NCBI GenBank assembly: GCA_963922205.1 | Contig: CAWUHX010000093.1 | Span: 868,001 to 932,000, forward strand | Origin: Romanomermis culicivorax | Lineage: Eukaryota > Nematoda > Enoplea > Mermithida > Mermithidae | DNA length: 64,000 bases | Direction: 5' to 3' | Shown: positions 49,470 through 60,843 of the stretch, piece after piece | Numbering within the stretch: position 1 is the first letter of the stretch | Layout: every line of letters starts with the position of its first letter | Translations under genes and position numbers: made by a program | Notes under the pieces: generated by a model | What the model was told of the DNA's origin: nothing | The model's database searches: none | The model's input: the letters and a program-made list of their open reading frames with translations, nothing else

Positions 49470-50712
49470 CCCATCTATTGGCTTAAAGTTGGGAACATTT
49501 TCAGAACACGATGTCTGACATACGTAAAGTTGCAAAAGTTGAAAGAAGTGTATGTCAAAAATCGAAAAAATCGAAAATTTTCATGTTTCGTCTTACTGTA
49601 GCTATGCGAGTTTTTATTTTCAGACGAAATGAATATCATTTTCGTTCCTAGCGCATTAAGTTACACCAAATGTGTGATTTTCAGGTAGGGTTAATTTTTC
49701 ACTTATCAAAACTCTTTGTATAAGAAGCTGAATTCTTTCGGACATTGTCTCTTAAGATTTCAGGGCATAGAGTAGACAAAGTTGGCCGATCACATTAACA
49801 GAGATAGAGATGAGTATTTAGCGAATAGTCTTTCATATGTGGGTGCCTGATACAATTTTGTTTCATGTTAAATCAAAGATGCATCCGTTTAGAGACATAA
49901 CTTTGACTATGATAATTGTGTCAAAGTAGTATGTCCATGGCTGAATCAAAAACTTTTAAAGGCGTTTTTGTTGGCTTTATCTTGTTGCCTGTTTGCATTT
50001 ACCCGTGTTACCCAGGTATTTTGCATACTCAACCAGAGGACTTGAACATTGGAGTATACAAGTGTTTTAGCCATACAATATTTTGTCAGAAATTCGGGCA
50101 AACAGGTCACCCGAATACCTAGGTAGCACCCAAGTTTCATTTTTGAAATTGACCTGGGTAGGTATATCCAGGTACCCAAAATACCTGGATACTCAGTATG
50201 AAACACGGCTGAGCATCAGCAATTTAATCCAGGCGTTCAAATTATTCGCAGATTGAGTTAGTGCAACTAATCATGGGTTTTTTGTAGTGCGTAATGACGC
50301 TTTCTCAATCACAGACATGAGTTGAAAAAAAACAAAATGACGATAATATGCCAGTCGCTCACTATTTTCCAGCTAGAGTTAGGGGCGTATATTCGGTTCA
50401 GTCCGGACTTACAATACTATATTGCTATGGGTTTACCATTTCTCCACATTTGAGTGAAGTCAACTATTAGCCTGCATGTGGTTGATACAATGTTATGGGG
50501 GTACAAAATGCACGAAGCTGCAGAATATACTTGTCCACAAACGTGAAAAATTTTTTGATGAGAAAGAATAAAAATCCAATATTGCAAAAGTGCATTTTTC
50601 AAATTTTAACTCAATTTCTCAAAAACCAGTTCGATCGTTTTTCTAGGTTGGCAACTATCCAATCAAGTATATTCTTCTCTTTTCTGTCCCATCGGGACAT
50701 TTTCTAATAAAC
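49470..50712. other. Remainder of the unit B insertion; no gene recognised
   Basis: Contains an ACCCAGGTA / TACCTGGGT inverted pair around 50010-50190 and the terminal block shared with 32700-32775. Reading frames are short and without similarity. Confidence 0.5.
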
Positions 50713-52879
50713 TAGTAAATTATACATACCATGTTTTGATAAATTTATAAAGATATGTCAAAGATGTTCCACACGTTTAATTTTGTAGACTAGGGTTTGA
50801 TTAGATCGATCTTGTAGCTGTGCCAGATGCTATTGAAGAGAAGATTGTTGTTTAAAATAAAGAAAGTTTGATGAAAAATGAAGGCGAAGAAGATACAGAA
50901 TATCATTGAAAGCGTGATCAAGACTGTTTTCGAAATTTAGTACAGAAATTTCTTACTAATATTGTTTTTTCATACATAATTTTGAAGAGCTCAACTTTTC
51001 AGCATTGCTGCGTTCTGGAAGTCGTTGTCCCAAATGATACAGTATCTGAGAAAAAAGGTTGTTTATTATTAATGAGCATCTTTTGTCTTTCTGGGGCTCA
51101 TTTGGAAAAAATGGAGCATGGGTACTTTTGAATTGAAAAATGCAAAATGAAGTAAAAAAATTTGATTTCAAATGCTTCATAATTTTGGAATACGTGTTAA
51201 CTGTTTAATGGGCAATGGAAAAACAGTGAACAAGCTAATGTTGGTGATTTTGACTGAAATATTTGTTGACAAAAGTCCTGTTTGACGTATTAACTTGACG
51301 AGGTCACAATAAACTTCGTTCGACGTGAATTGAAAAATAGCCTAAACCTTTGGCAAACAATTCGAAATATAAAAAATATAAATTCGCAATGAAATTTTTT
51401 TACCTGTTTCTATGCTGGGAAATGCATTTTAAGCTATCACTCATATCGAAATATGTAAATTTTTCAGCTCTTCGCGCTGAATCGATTATTCTTTAGGTTA
51501 CTTGACTATAGTGTGCTAATCAGTATCAGATGCCTAGTTTGTGATCTTATCGGAAAATCAAAAATTTGATGAAATATCAGTCCAAAAGTAAAAAATGCCT
51601 TTACTGTGCGTGTGATATACCACAACTGTGCGATAATCCCACTCATTAGCCAATACTAAAACGGCTGAAAAAGTACAACAATATTTCTTACAACGTGTCA
51701 TGAACTTCCCAGATTATTATTATCCTGGAAGAATTGCAATTCTGAAACTAGATACCTTTGAAAAAGGAGAGTCCTAAACCATATTGTTATGTTATACAGA
51801 AAATATTTTCTCAGAAAAAGTGGTTTGAAGTTGGACAACCAGCGCGATCATACATCCAGTCACCAGATCACAAAACAACTCGAAATTAAAATTTATACCA
51901 AAAAATTCTCTTGCTCATGAGCAGAACAGTCAACATTAGGAACAAATACTCGCACCATACTTCTCGCCAGTAATGATAGAATATCAATCTTATCGAAAAA
52001 ATTTAATTTCGAACAAAATATATAAATTCACTACCTTTTTTGATCATGCAGAGCAGAATACGAAATTCTGATATATATATTTATAGTTTCTGATTCATTT
52101 GTAAACCGCTCATTATTGACTTTTTTCATATCTCACTAATGTTCTTTGTTTTCCCTTTTGTTATGCTGCTGCAATTAATATTGTTGTTCTTATTCTTCAA
52201 TGCAGTTTTAGGCTGCACTGCTGCTCACATGGAAAATTCCCAGAACCGAAGGAGAATGCAATTTTCTTTTATTCTTCTTAATATTCCGTCATGTACAAAG
52301 TAATAAATTTTTTACAAAGCATCTCTTATAAGAGTATCATACTTTAGCTGTTCCTCGATTAGAACAATAAACCTAGCCGCAATTATTAACTCTCCGTATT
52401 TGAACATGTTATAACAATGATCAAGTTGTCAAACATAATATCAGCAGGAACATTGAAATCCTTATTAATCTTCAAGTAACGTTAAATATTAGTAACAATC
52501 AAATGTTACTGAGTAATGGCGCTAGACTTCCTGGAGGCGCACTTTAGCTGAACATAGATAAATAATGATACTAATTCGCATTAATTAAAAAACCGGCGCG
52601 AAGCACCTAAAAATTTCGAGGTTTTGAACTTTTAAAAGGCAAATTCGGCATATCATGGAATAAAAACAACCTACTAACAATTCTAATCGAAATTTCCTGA
52701 ATTTTCTAGGTTTTACAATTTTTCTAGATTGCAACTTTCAACGCGGCACTTTTTTATCATTCACAAGCAATCTATAAAAACTAATGTTTGATTTATTGTT
52801 CACCCAGTATCCAACTATAAGTTAGAAAGCACCGATGAATATATTAATTAGTCACGTGATGTATCGTTTACAAAATCCA

Positions 52880-55800
52880 TCAAACTTTTTTCTTGTACGA
52901 TTTGGTGTCACCGCCAGTTTTCGAAGCTTGTTTCCTGGGCGGCGTCGACGATCCTTTAGCCACCGCACTTTTGACCGCCGAACCTTTAGCCGCCGCGGCG
53001 GAAGTTTTGCCGTCGATCTTGGCGGCTAAATTTTTGCGCACTGAAGGCGTCGACGATGGTGACGCCGCTTGGTAAGTGGAGAAGAGGGGCAAATCGGCCA
53101 GAACGTTGCGTGTCTTTTCATCCAACGAGGCCATGTCTTGAACGGCAGGTATAGAAACGCCGGCGGCTTTCAAACGGCGTTGGAAACGTTCAGCGCTGCG
53201 TTTGCGGCTGTTCATCAAGCAGCAGAAAGCCACCATGGCCAAAATGAGAAGCAATACCATCAGACAAATGCAGATGATGTACCAGCTTTTTGTACGCTTT
53301 TCTTCTTCGGCTTTCATTACTGCAAAGAAATAAATCGTGGCATTAGTAACACAGTTATAGTCCAAAAGGCTTATGGTATAATAATCTTCAGAATGACACC
53401 TACTGTTTTAAATATTTATGCGAATTTCACTGTGAAGTAGGCCCACAGAGAAAAGAATTAGAGCCAGATCGAATTGCCCAACCAAATTTGAGGTGGGTGA
53501 CAAAAATTTGCACTGTCGTTGAAGTTAATGACAGAAAGCACTAGTTATGACATAATATGGTGTTGGCAGAAAATCACTAAAATATGCAATAGCTCTTGCT
53601 TACCACATTTATCATTTATAGGCATATTAATAAAAACGACTTCAGTCGGATCACTGGATCCCAGCCTTTGAGAAAGTAGTATATAACTTTACATGATCTT
53701 TGAGTAAGTATAACTACAGAAGTATGGCCGTTCGTTTATTTCAGCCAAATTATCTCGTTGGTATTTTAGTCTTACCGTGCTTATGATTCTTCAAGTCTGA
53801 GGGTATTCCGCGAAGTGCTGTCTCATTCTGTGAAATTAAAAATCTGACTACAGTAAGCTGGTATATTTCACTTTTAAAGGAGCAAGGCTCCTATCAGAAA
53901 CAAACAATCAATCCTAAACGAGTTATTGTCCAGGAAAAGCAAGCCTGACACAATTCCATTTCAAAATTTTTCCGTTCTTGTAGAACAGTCATTTTCTCGC
54001 GGCTCATCTTGATTAGTAGCTTATAAATAAATTGTCCAACTTATTGCATAATAGCTGCAGTTTCGGAACAGCCCATCAGTTTTTGTACAGTGTTGGAAAA
54101 AAATATGAAGATAGAAACATTCGGTTGGACAACCGATACACCACCTCGTTATACGGTGGGACAATTGATAGTCCGCTCTGTCGATTTTTCATATTGCACG
54201 AAATACTATCTTGCTGACGTCAAACATACTTTTACAAGAAATTCTCAATTTCTAGCAACGTACACTGCATAACTTCGTCACATCGTTGTTCAACCGTACA
54301 AATGAATTTCTCGCTTTTCGGACACGTTTGTTCGTTGAACAGATGATCGGGAATGGGACGGGTGCGTGTTTGTTCGACTTTTTCGCCCTTTTTTTCGCCG
54401 CAACAAGCTTTATCCCATTGACCCCATTTGAATTCCCTGCACAATTTTTTACAAACGTCCGACGGGCACGGTACAGTTTTTTTGCCCGGTTTGAAATTCT
54501 TACACGCCGGATGCTTGACGTCGTAGGCTTTCTATAAAGTTTTCAGTTTTGAGAAACCATATTTCAGTTATCTTTCTCTGGAATGCAAACACAAGTCGAT
54601 AGATCAAGTTGAGTTCTATGCAATAATACGCTCCGATCCATTGGACCTTCATTCCTGAGGACATTACGGTTGATCAAATTCAAGAGGGCTGCCTTACTTC
54701 CGTTCCAAAAACGTTCCCTCTGATCAGCACCAATGAATACTCACAATTTCAATGTTTCGGACGCAATTGCCCTGTTTATCCCAACCGCAACCTGTTATTT
54801 CTTTCTCTTCGGTACTGCAGGTCCTATCGCAAACTTCGGTGACGATTTTGTTGGCCATACGATCGTCGGTGCTGTTCTTGCGCACGGCTTCCAAAACGTT
54901 TTCGGCGCCCAACAATTTCGTTATGCCTTCGCGAGCCGGCGTCGTCAAGACCATAAAAAATTTAGCGCCCTGATCTTGCAGCCGAGTGATGGCCTCCAAG
55001 GCCTTATTCATATCATCTGAAATATTTCGTGAGAATGTTATTATAAAAGATTGTGTCGCAACTTGGCCTCCGTCTCAACTTGGGATCAGTCCCAATTCGA
55101 CGACCTTGGGATGATAAAAATTGATAAATTATTTTCAAAGCTGGTAAATGTAGTCGGAAAATTTAAAATTATATGTGTAAACAGAAAATATGTATGAATC
55201 AAACTTGTATTGTGTGATGGAAAGAACACAAAATCAAATCACTAATTCTTTGATCTTGCATCAAAGGTACAAAAAACATTATCTACAGTGGCATTTTTCT
55301 CTAACCGAATTCGATTCAAATTATGAATCTACAAGGGCGAGAATTGAAAAACAAACAATCGTGTCAAAATAAATTCTTCAGATGATTCATTTCAGTTTGA
55401 TAGTTCACATTAATGTGGAATGTTACATAAATGTGTCTCGAACTAATCGAATTTGGTTAAACGATAGCAGAAAAAGTGAAGCAAGGACAAAGGTACTGTT
55501 ATTTTCTACGCATAAACCACTGCTCAGTCAGATGGGAGAATTAGAATAAAAAAGCGAACACAGAATATCCACGACATGAAAGGATAAACTGAAAATTAAA
55601 GAAAGGAAGCAGAAACTGAAAATTTTGATAGATGAAAGCAAAACATCTTACCACCAACCTTTTTGCTGATTCTTCACTTTTTTTGTCATTTTAAAATTAG
55701 CTTGCTTTGATTTTCTCGACCGTTCAATGAATCCATTATGTGCTTTGATTTTCTTTTTTTATATTTCATTGTTTATATTTCACTCTTTATAATTTTGTAT

Positions 55801-58477
55801 TTATATTTTATATTTATATTTTATATTTATATTTTGTATTTATATTTATATTTATATTTTATATTTATATTTCATATTCATATTAAATATTCATATTAAA
55901 TATTTATATTTTATATTTATATTTTATATTTATATTTTATATTTATATTTTATATTTATATTTTATATTTATATTTTACATTTATATTTTATATTTATAT
56001 TTTATATTTATGTTTTATATTTACATTTTATATTTATATTTTATATTTATATTTTATATTTATATTTTATATTTATATTTTGTATTTATATTTATGTTTA
56101 TATTTATGTTTTATATTTATAATTTATATTCATATTTTATATTTATATTTTATATTTATATTTTATATTTATATTTTATACTTATATTTTATATTTCATT
56201 CTATTCATTGCTCATTGTCCCTCTTTTCAATTTGATTCATTATGATAATTATTTTCTGTTCTTTCGTCTCAGCATTTTTACTATGCTTTGTATTTGTATT
56301 TGTTTTTTCTATTTCTCTATTATTCAATTTATTTTAACACTCATTTCTGTTTACTTCTCTGGGATAGCGACGGGCACCAAGTTAACAAAAGTGCCTCAGT
56401 CTGGTGCCTTTAACATCGGGTGCCAAGTTGAGACGGGGCCAATGTAAGGCCGTTGCCGTATAAAGCTGGAATGTCTAACTTAGATGTGAGCAAGGGGCAA
56501 ACCAGTACAAGGTGCCATGGATTTTCACAACAAAAGGTTATGGATTGAGATACGTGGGTGTTAAAGAAAACTCGATGTTTACTCTCAATCCTGCTTTAGA
56601 TATGGCCAAGTTTAGAAAAAATCTACCAAAATTTTTGTACACGAAACCTGTATGATTCTAGGATCAACCTAGGTAATAATGTTTCCCCATAAATAACGGG
56701 GTTTTCGAAGGATAAATTGAACATACACATGAGCAATGAAGATATTTACCTTTCGGACTGAAGCTTGCGGCCACATTTCTAGTACAGAAAGAATACAAGT
56801 GTAAAGAAACTTGAGACTAACTTCAGATCAACCTTGCGTAGGACTTGCACTAAAATGAAAAATTCTGATGCAAACCTGGTTGTTCGTCGGTAATCAAAAC
56901 AACGACGACCTTTCTACTCGTTCGGCTCATCAATTGCAGATCGAGCGTGCGAATTTTATCCAAACAATCATGCAAGTTTGTCGTCCATACCGGCCACCAA
57001 GGCTTGTCCAAAGCCTGAAGATTAGTCGAAAATTGAATATAAAGTGCAACAATATCTTAGTTCAGCAAGATTCAAGATTGAGCCATAATATTTAAGAATA
57101 ATTATGTTATTTTTTCGAAGCTGATCACACTTGCTTCGAAACCTTATAAGAAGTGTCCGATCTGGAAATAGGAATCCATTTCCGAGCCCAGACACTTATT
57201 ATAAAGAATCGGAATGGGAATCCAGCGCCCCATAGCTTAGAATATTTAATTTTTGAGACGGTGGTAAATGAAATAATTTTGAAAATTTTTGAGGTATTTG
57301 AAAATTTTTGAAGTATTATTGCGGTTTTAACACATTTGAAACGACAAAAATGACAAATTAATATATACATAACAATACTCCAAACAAAAGGAAAACGAAA
57401 AAAGAAGCAGAAGATATCAAGAAAAAGCATTAACTTCAACGTGTTTAGTCGTGGCACCAAAACTTTGTTGTCCAAACATAGATAGTACCCAAAAAATGTA
57501 CGGAAATCCGATAACAAATTTCTGATAAAAAATCAAGTTACTTATATTCTGTTTTTGTTGAAATGCTTCTAAATAATAAAATTGTAAAGCAATTCCATAT
57601 TTTCAAGATTTTCAACTGAATCGTATGGCACCCAGGACGGAAAATTTGGAAGCATACACAACTAACCTTAAGTTTTTTTAGTGAAAAAATAAAAAAAAAG
57701 AATCATGCGATTTAGACAGCTGTTCTAATTTTCTTCATTTTTCAATTTAGAGGCGCTCATGCAATGATGAACAATCTATATGGACGCCTTTTTCTTGAGT
57801 TGACTGCCACAGTTAGACGAACAGAAAAAGGATTTCGGCCTACGATGCAGGTTTATTGTATGCTCACTGATTTCTGTGGATTATTTAATTTTCTGAGGCT
57901 CATTTGAAAATGGAAAGATTATACTAAGGAAGTCATTAATTCTATAGGAATTTGCTGACCATTTCATTCTCAAGTAATGAGGTAGAATGAAAACCGGTTC
58001 GCTGTAAAATGAACAGATTTCAGCAGTTATATGTAGTTATATAGCCCAATTCTTTTCACACTGTTATTTGGGTCATTATTCTGTAGTTCTAAACAGAATA
58101 AAACCTTTACTTCGAGAACCGCCTCTCTCGAAATACCCTTTTCGATGGGCACCAAGGTTTTGCAGACGCTCGAAAAAACAATGAAGCCCATGCGCAAATT
58201 TTTACCATCGATTGGGAAACCATTGATCACGCTTCTGATGAACGACCTATCCAAAACGATCGAATCAAGAACGCTGCCCGAAATGTCGACCATCATAATC
58301 AAATCGGCGATGGTCGAATTGCAACTTCCCGGCGCCTCCAAAGAAAGCACATTTTTGAATTTTTTCGTTCTGTGAGAAATAAATGAGAAAAAATTTCAAG
58401 TTTACCTTTGAAGCGGGTGCTCCATCGCGAGGAAATAAGTAGATTATTACGAATAGTATGAAGATAATTTTAGACAT
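52880..58477 (-). CDS. Membrane protein with vWA and TSP1-like domains, copy B
   Basis: Paralogue of the gene at 26190-35606. Minus-strand exons: 58477-58406, 58335-58111, 57014-56876, 55016-54745, 54531-54274, 53827-53776, 53319-52880. The vWA metal site (DISGS, Thr in TTNLHDC, LITDEQ Asp), the KWGQWDKAC part, the TM helix and the KSYKKKV end are all intact. Exons 4 and 5 are almost identical to copy A. Differences: VWTTN replaces VSSTN, LE replaces LQ, and a few tail residues differ. The acceptor of the 39-nt exon (54193-54155) reads CAAT instead of CAGT, so that exon should be skipped. Skipping keeps the frame, predicting 485 residues. The same doubt about the exon 2 acceptor applies. No stop or frameshift was found, so it looks functional. 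Confidence 0.83.
54155..54193 (-). pseudogene. Inactivated 39-nt mini-exon of copy B
   Basis: Counterpart of 27436-27398 in copy A (YEKSTERTLNCPT). The plus-strand C at the acceptor changed to T, turning the minus-strand AG into AA. The body is still open. Confidence 0.5.
55058..56450. mobile_element. Inverted-terminus element predating the duplication (intact ends in unit B)
   Basis: Left end AACTTGGCCTCCGTCTCAAC; right end CCAAGTTGAGACGGGGCCAA is its inverted partner. It lies in the intron between vWA exons 3 and 4 in both units. The interior holds the pyrimidine-rich tract and, in this copy only, a large T/A minisatellite. Same family as 5226-6735. Confidence 0.65.
55765..56203. repeat. 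TATATTTATATTT minisatellite, expanded only in unit B
   Basis: About 35 copies of the 12-bp unit TATATTTATATT and close variants. The paralogous spot in unit A (about 33357) has none of it. The Tyr/Leu/Phe/Ile-rich reading frame across it is a by-product. Confidence 0.9.
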
Positions 58478-58628
58478 TGTCGGTAAAGCGAAACGTGCGT
58501 ATAAATGTGTACTGGCGGATAGAGAGAAACGGAAAAACACGACCGCTCGTAGACTCGATGGTGGAAGTGATTGTGAACTTGATGTAAACTGATTATCACA
58601 CTTACGAAAAATTCGTAACCACCGTATC

Positions 58629-59709
58629 AAGACGGAATGTCACATTACGCTTTCCGCGTCACGCTACAGTAAAAAGAAAAAATGGACCAATCAAAATCGA
58701 GCGTGAGCCGCTCGCCCGCTTTGGAAGTGGCATATGTCAAGCGGGCACGCCGCGAGATGTGTCGCGCGTGACAACCGAAATCCCCGCTAGAAATTCTACT
58801 GTGGTTTTTCACGCGCCCGCTAGTTTAGAAATTTTTCTATCCTAGCGGGCACCGCTCGCGCCAAAATGTTAATTTTAAACCATTTTCATCGCGTTTTTTG
58901 CAAAATTATCGTTCATTCGGCGATTTTAATCGAATTTATTGCTAAAATGTATCTTTCCGATGAGTTTGAATTAAAATTCGTAAAAAAGTGCCGAATTTTT
59001 GAAATTTCGAATTTTTTTCTCAAGTTTCGACCAATTTTTTGTGCAATCTTTGTGCTTGGCGGCGGTATAAATTTCAGATATTATTTCTTTCATACCTGTA
59101 AGTGGTTCCATCAGTTGGGAGTGCAAACCCAAAATTTTGGGGTGGGGTTCCAGAATTCCCAAAATTTTGGGGTGGAGTCCCTAAAAATCCGAAAAAAGTA
59201 AAAAAAAACAAAAATTCCGAAAATTTTCTCAAAAGAAAACAAAAAAGTCACCCTGGAGTTCGGGCGTCCGATATTTGGGTATAGGGTTCCACTAAGTTAG
59301 GGGATCCAACTCCCAATTACAGGCATGTTTTTTTCATTTACCTGGTGAAATAAAGCAGAGTCGACCTTCTAAGTTCTGCACTGACCAATCTTCACAAAAA
59401 TAAAGTCAAAAATCAAAAATATATTTAATTTTTGGACAAAAAATCGAAAATTTCTTAAAATAACTTAAAACTATCATTATTTACTGAAAGAATGGATTGA
59501 ACAATTTTTTCTGGTTTAAATTACCTATTGCAACCATCAGAAAACTAAACTTCATGCAGCGAACAACACCGCCGAAATTCAGATTGAAATTTATACAGTA
59601 AACTTTAAAGATTGGTAACGATAAAGACCGCTTGCCCGCTGGGTCCTAAACTAGCGGACTAGCGGTCATCACGCGCGGTTTTGCCCGCCGCGTGAAGTGA
59701 CACCGCCTT
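58629..59709. mobile_element. 1.08 kb inverted-repeat element unique to unit B
   Basis: The left end AAGACGGAATGTCACATTAC matches the reverse complement of the right end (AAGGCGGTGTCACTTCACGC) with a 2-bp gap. Unit A is uninterrupted at this point (35756-35762). GC-rich subterminal pieces (GCTCGCCCGC, CGCGCGGTT) surround an A/T-rich core. TA flanks the element on both sides, so a Tc1/mariner-type MITE is possible. No transposase. Confidence 0.7.
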
Positions 59710-59924
59710 ACAGTGTAGTACAGTATTGAAACCAATAATCTAATCTTTTTCATGTTTTTGACGCTGATTTTGGAGATTTGATCCATTCTGCGTTTTTACA
59801 CGTCATCAAATTGCAACTTACAAAATTTAAGTTGACGATCATCCTATGGTGGTTTTTGCAGGAACAGTTTTTGCGTCGAGCAAAAAAGGTATAAAAACGT
59901 TTTTTTCCAAATAATCGAAATAGA

Positions 59925-60095
59925 GACTTGACCCCCGAGCAATGATTTGAGAAGATGACGAGGGAAAATGAGTAAGAGAGAAGAGCAAGTCGTCATGAAA
60001 ATAGAAATGACGCTATAGTTTAAGAATTTTTCCAAACAAAGAGTACTTGATTCTAAAGAAGTAACATTAAACCTTTAAGAATGCTGTCCAAGCGA
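59925..60095. repeat. Distal end of duplication unit B
   Basis: Matches 45400-45590. Beyond about 60095 similarity to unit A stops, so this marks the right limit of the duplicated segment. Confidence 0.65.
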
Positions 60096-60552
60096 ATAAT
60101 TTCACCTATTATCTGACTAATATTGGTTGAATCATACGCTGCATGGATGTTGGAAGACCTTTCTAAGACCTTTCAAAAAAAATCTTCTATTCCACTCCCT
60201 ATCCTGGCTGAACCCCAGCAGAATTTCTATGCTGTGCATATATGACTACGAGGGAAATTTATGGCAATCAAGTTAAATTTTATTCAGTCCGGCGATTCAT
60301 GGTTTGCGTCGTGCAAAAAGCCGGCATCATGAAAAGTTTTTGCAAAACCGTGAAAATTTTTGCACTGTGAAATTAGTACTCATTTGAGAGCAAATGCTGA
60401 CTCTTGATAAGCTTAAATTGCAGTGATACAGAATGATCATTATAATGGTAATATTTAAGCTAGAATGAGATGGAAGAAGTTTAAAGAATTGACTAGAACC
60501 ATATAAAGACATAACTCTTTTATTTAAGAACTTTATACGATCACTCACTATT

Positions 60553-60828
60553 TATAGTCTGTTTTCCTTGGAATGCCTCCATATAACAAGATTGTAATGA
60601 AAATATTATAGTTCATATTTTTATGATATTCAGCTAATCTAGTCTTGTCAGCTAATCAGCTAAATCTTGTATCACATCGAACCAGAAATTTGTGAGTATA
60701 CTCAAATGGTGTTTAACGTTTTTTCAGGTAAAAAAAATTCTACTCTAAACGTTTCGTAAGCAATTTTGATCATAGTGGTAATTATTGTATATGTTTCAAT
60801 TTACACATTTTGTAAAAAAATAGACTAT
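60553..60828. mobile_element. MITE of the TATAGTCTG family
   Basis: TATAGTCTGTTTTCCTTGGA at the left and TTTTGTAAAAAAATAGACTAT at the right, diverged interior. It ends 16 bp from the stop codon of the BTB gene, so it may lie in that gene's 3' UTR. Confidence 0.65.
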
Positions 60829-60843
60829 GGTAATTGACTTTCA

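Larger units (their letters stand above)
46594..50712. mobile_element. 4.1 kb composite insertion, unique to unit B
   Basis: Unit A is continuous at the paralogous point (about 21938). It starts GTGAGGCGGTAGCATCAACC, similar to the start of the 28541 insertion (GCGTCAACCTATAATATACTT). It carries related blocks: one ~95-bp GTCACTTTACA unit (47080-47170), the TTGCCAAGCTAG / AAGTATATTCTTCTT block in both orientations (47340-47410 and 50650-50700), and a C14 run at 46657. A second foldback element lies inside (48552-49461). Confidence 0.7.

Noticed and set aside
56010-56447. 145-codon Tyr/Phe/Ile-rich ORF
   Set aside because: Translation of the TATATTTATATT minisatellite.
58866-59201. 111-codon forward ORF
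   Set aside because: Inside the inverted-repeat element unique to unit B; no transposase motif.
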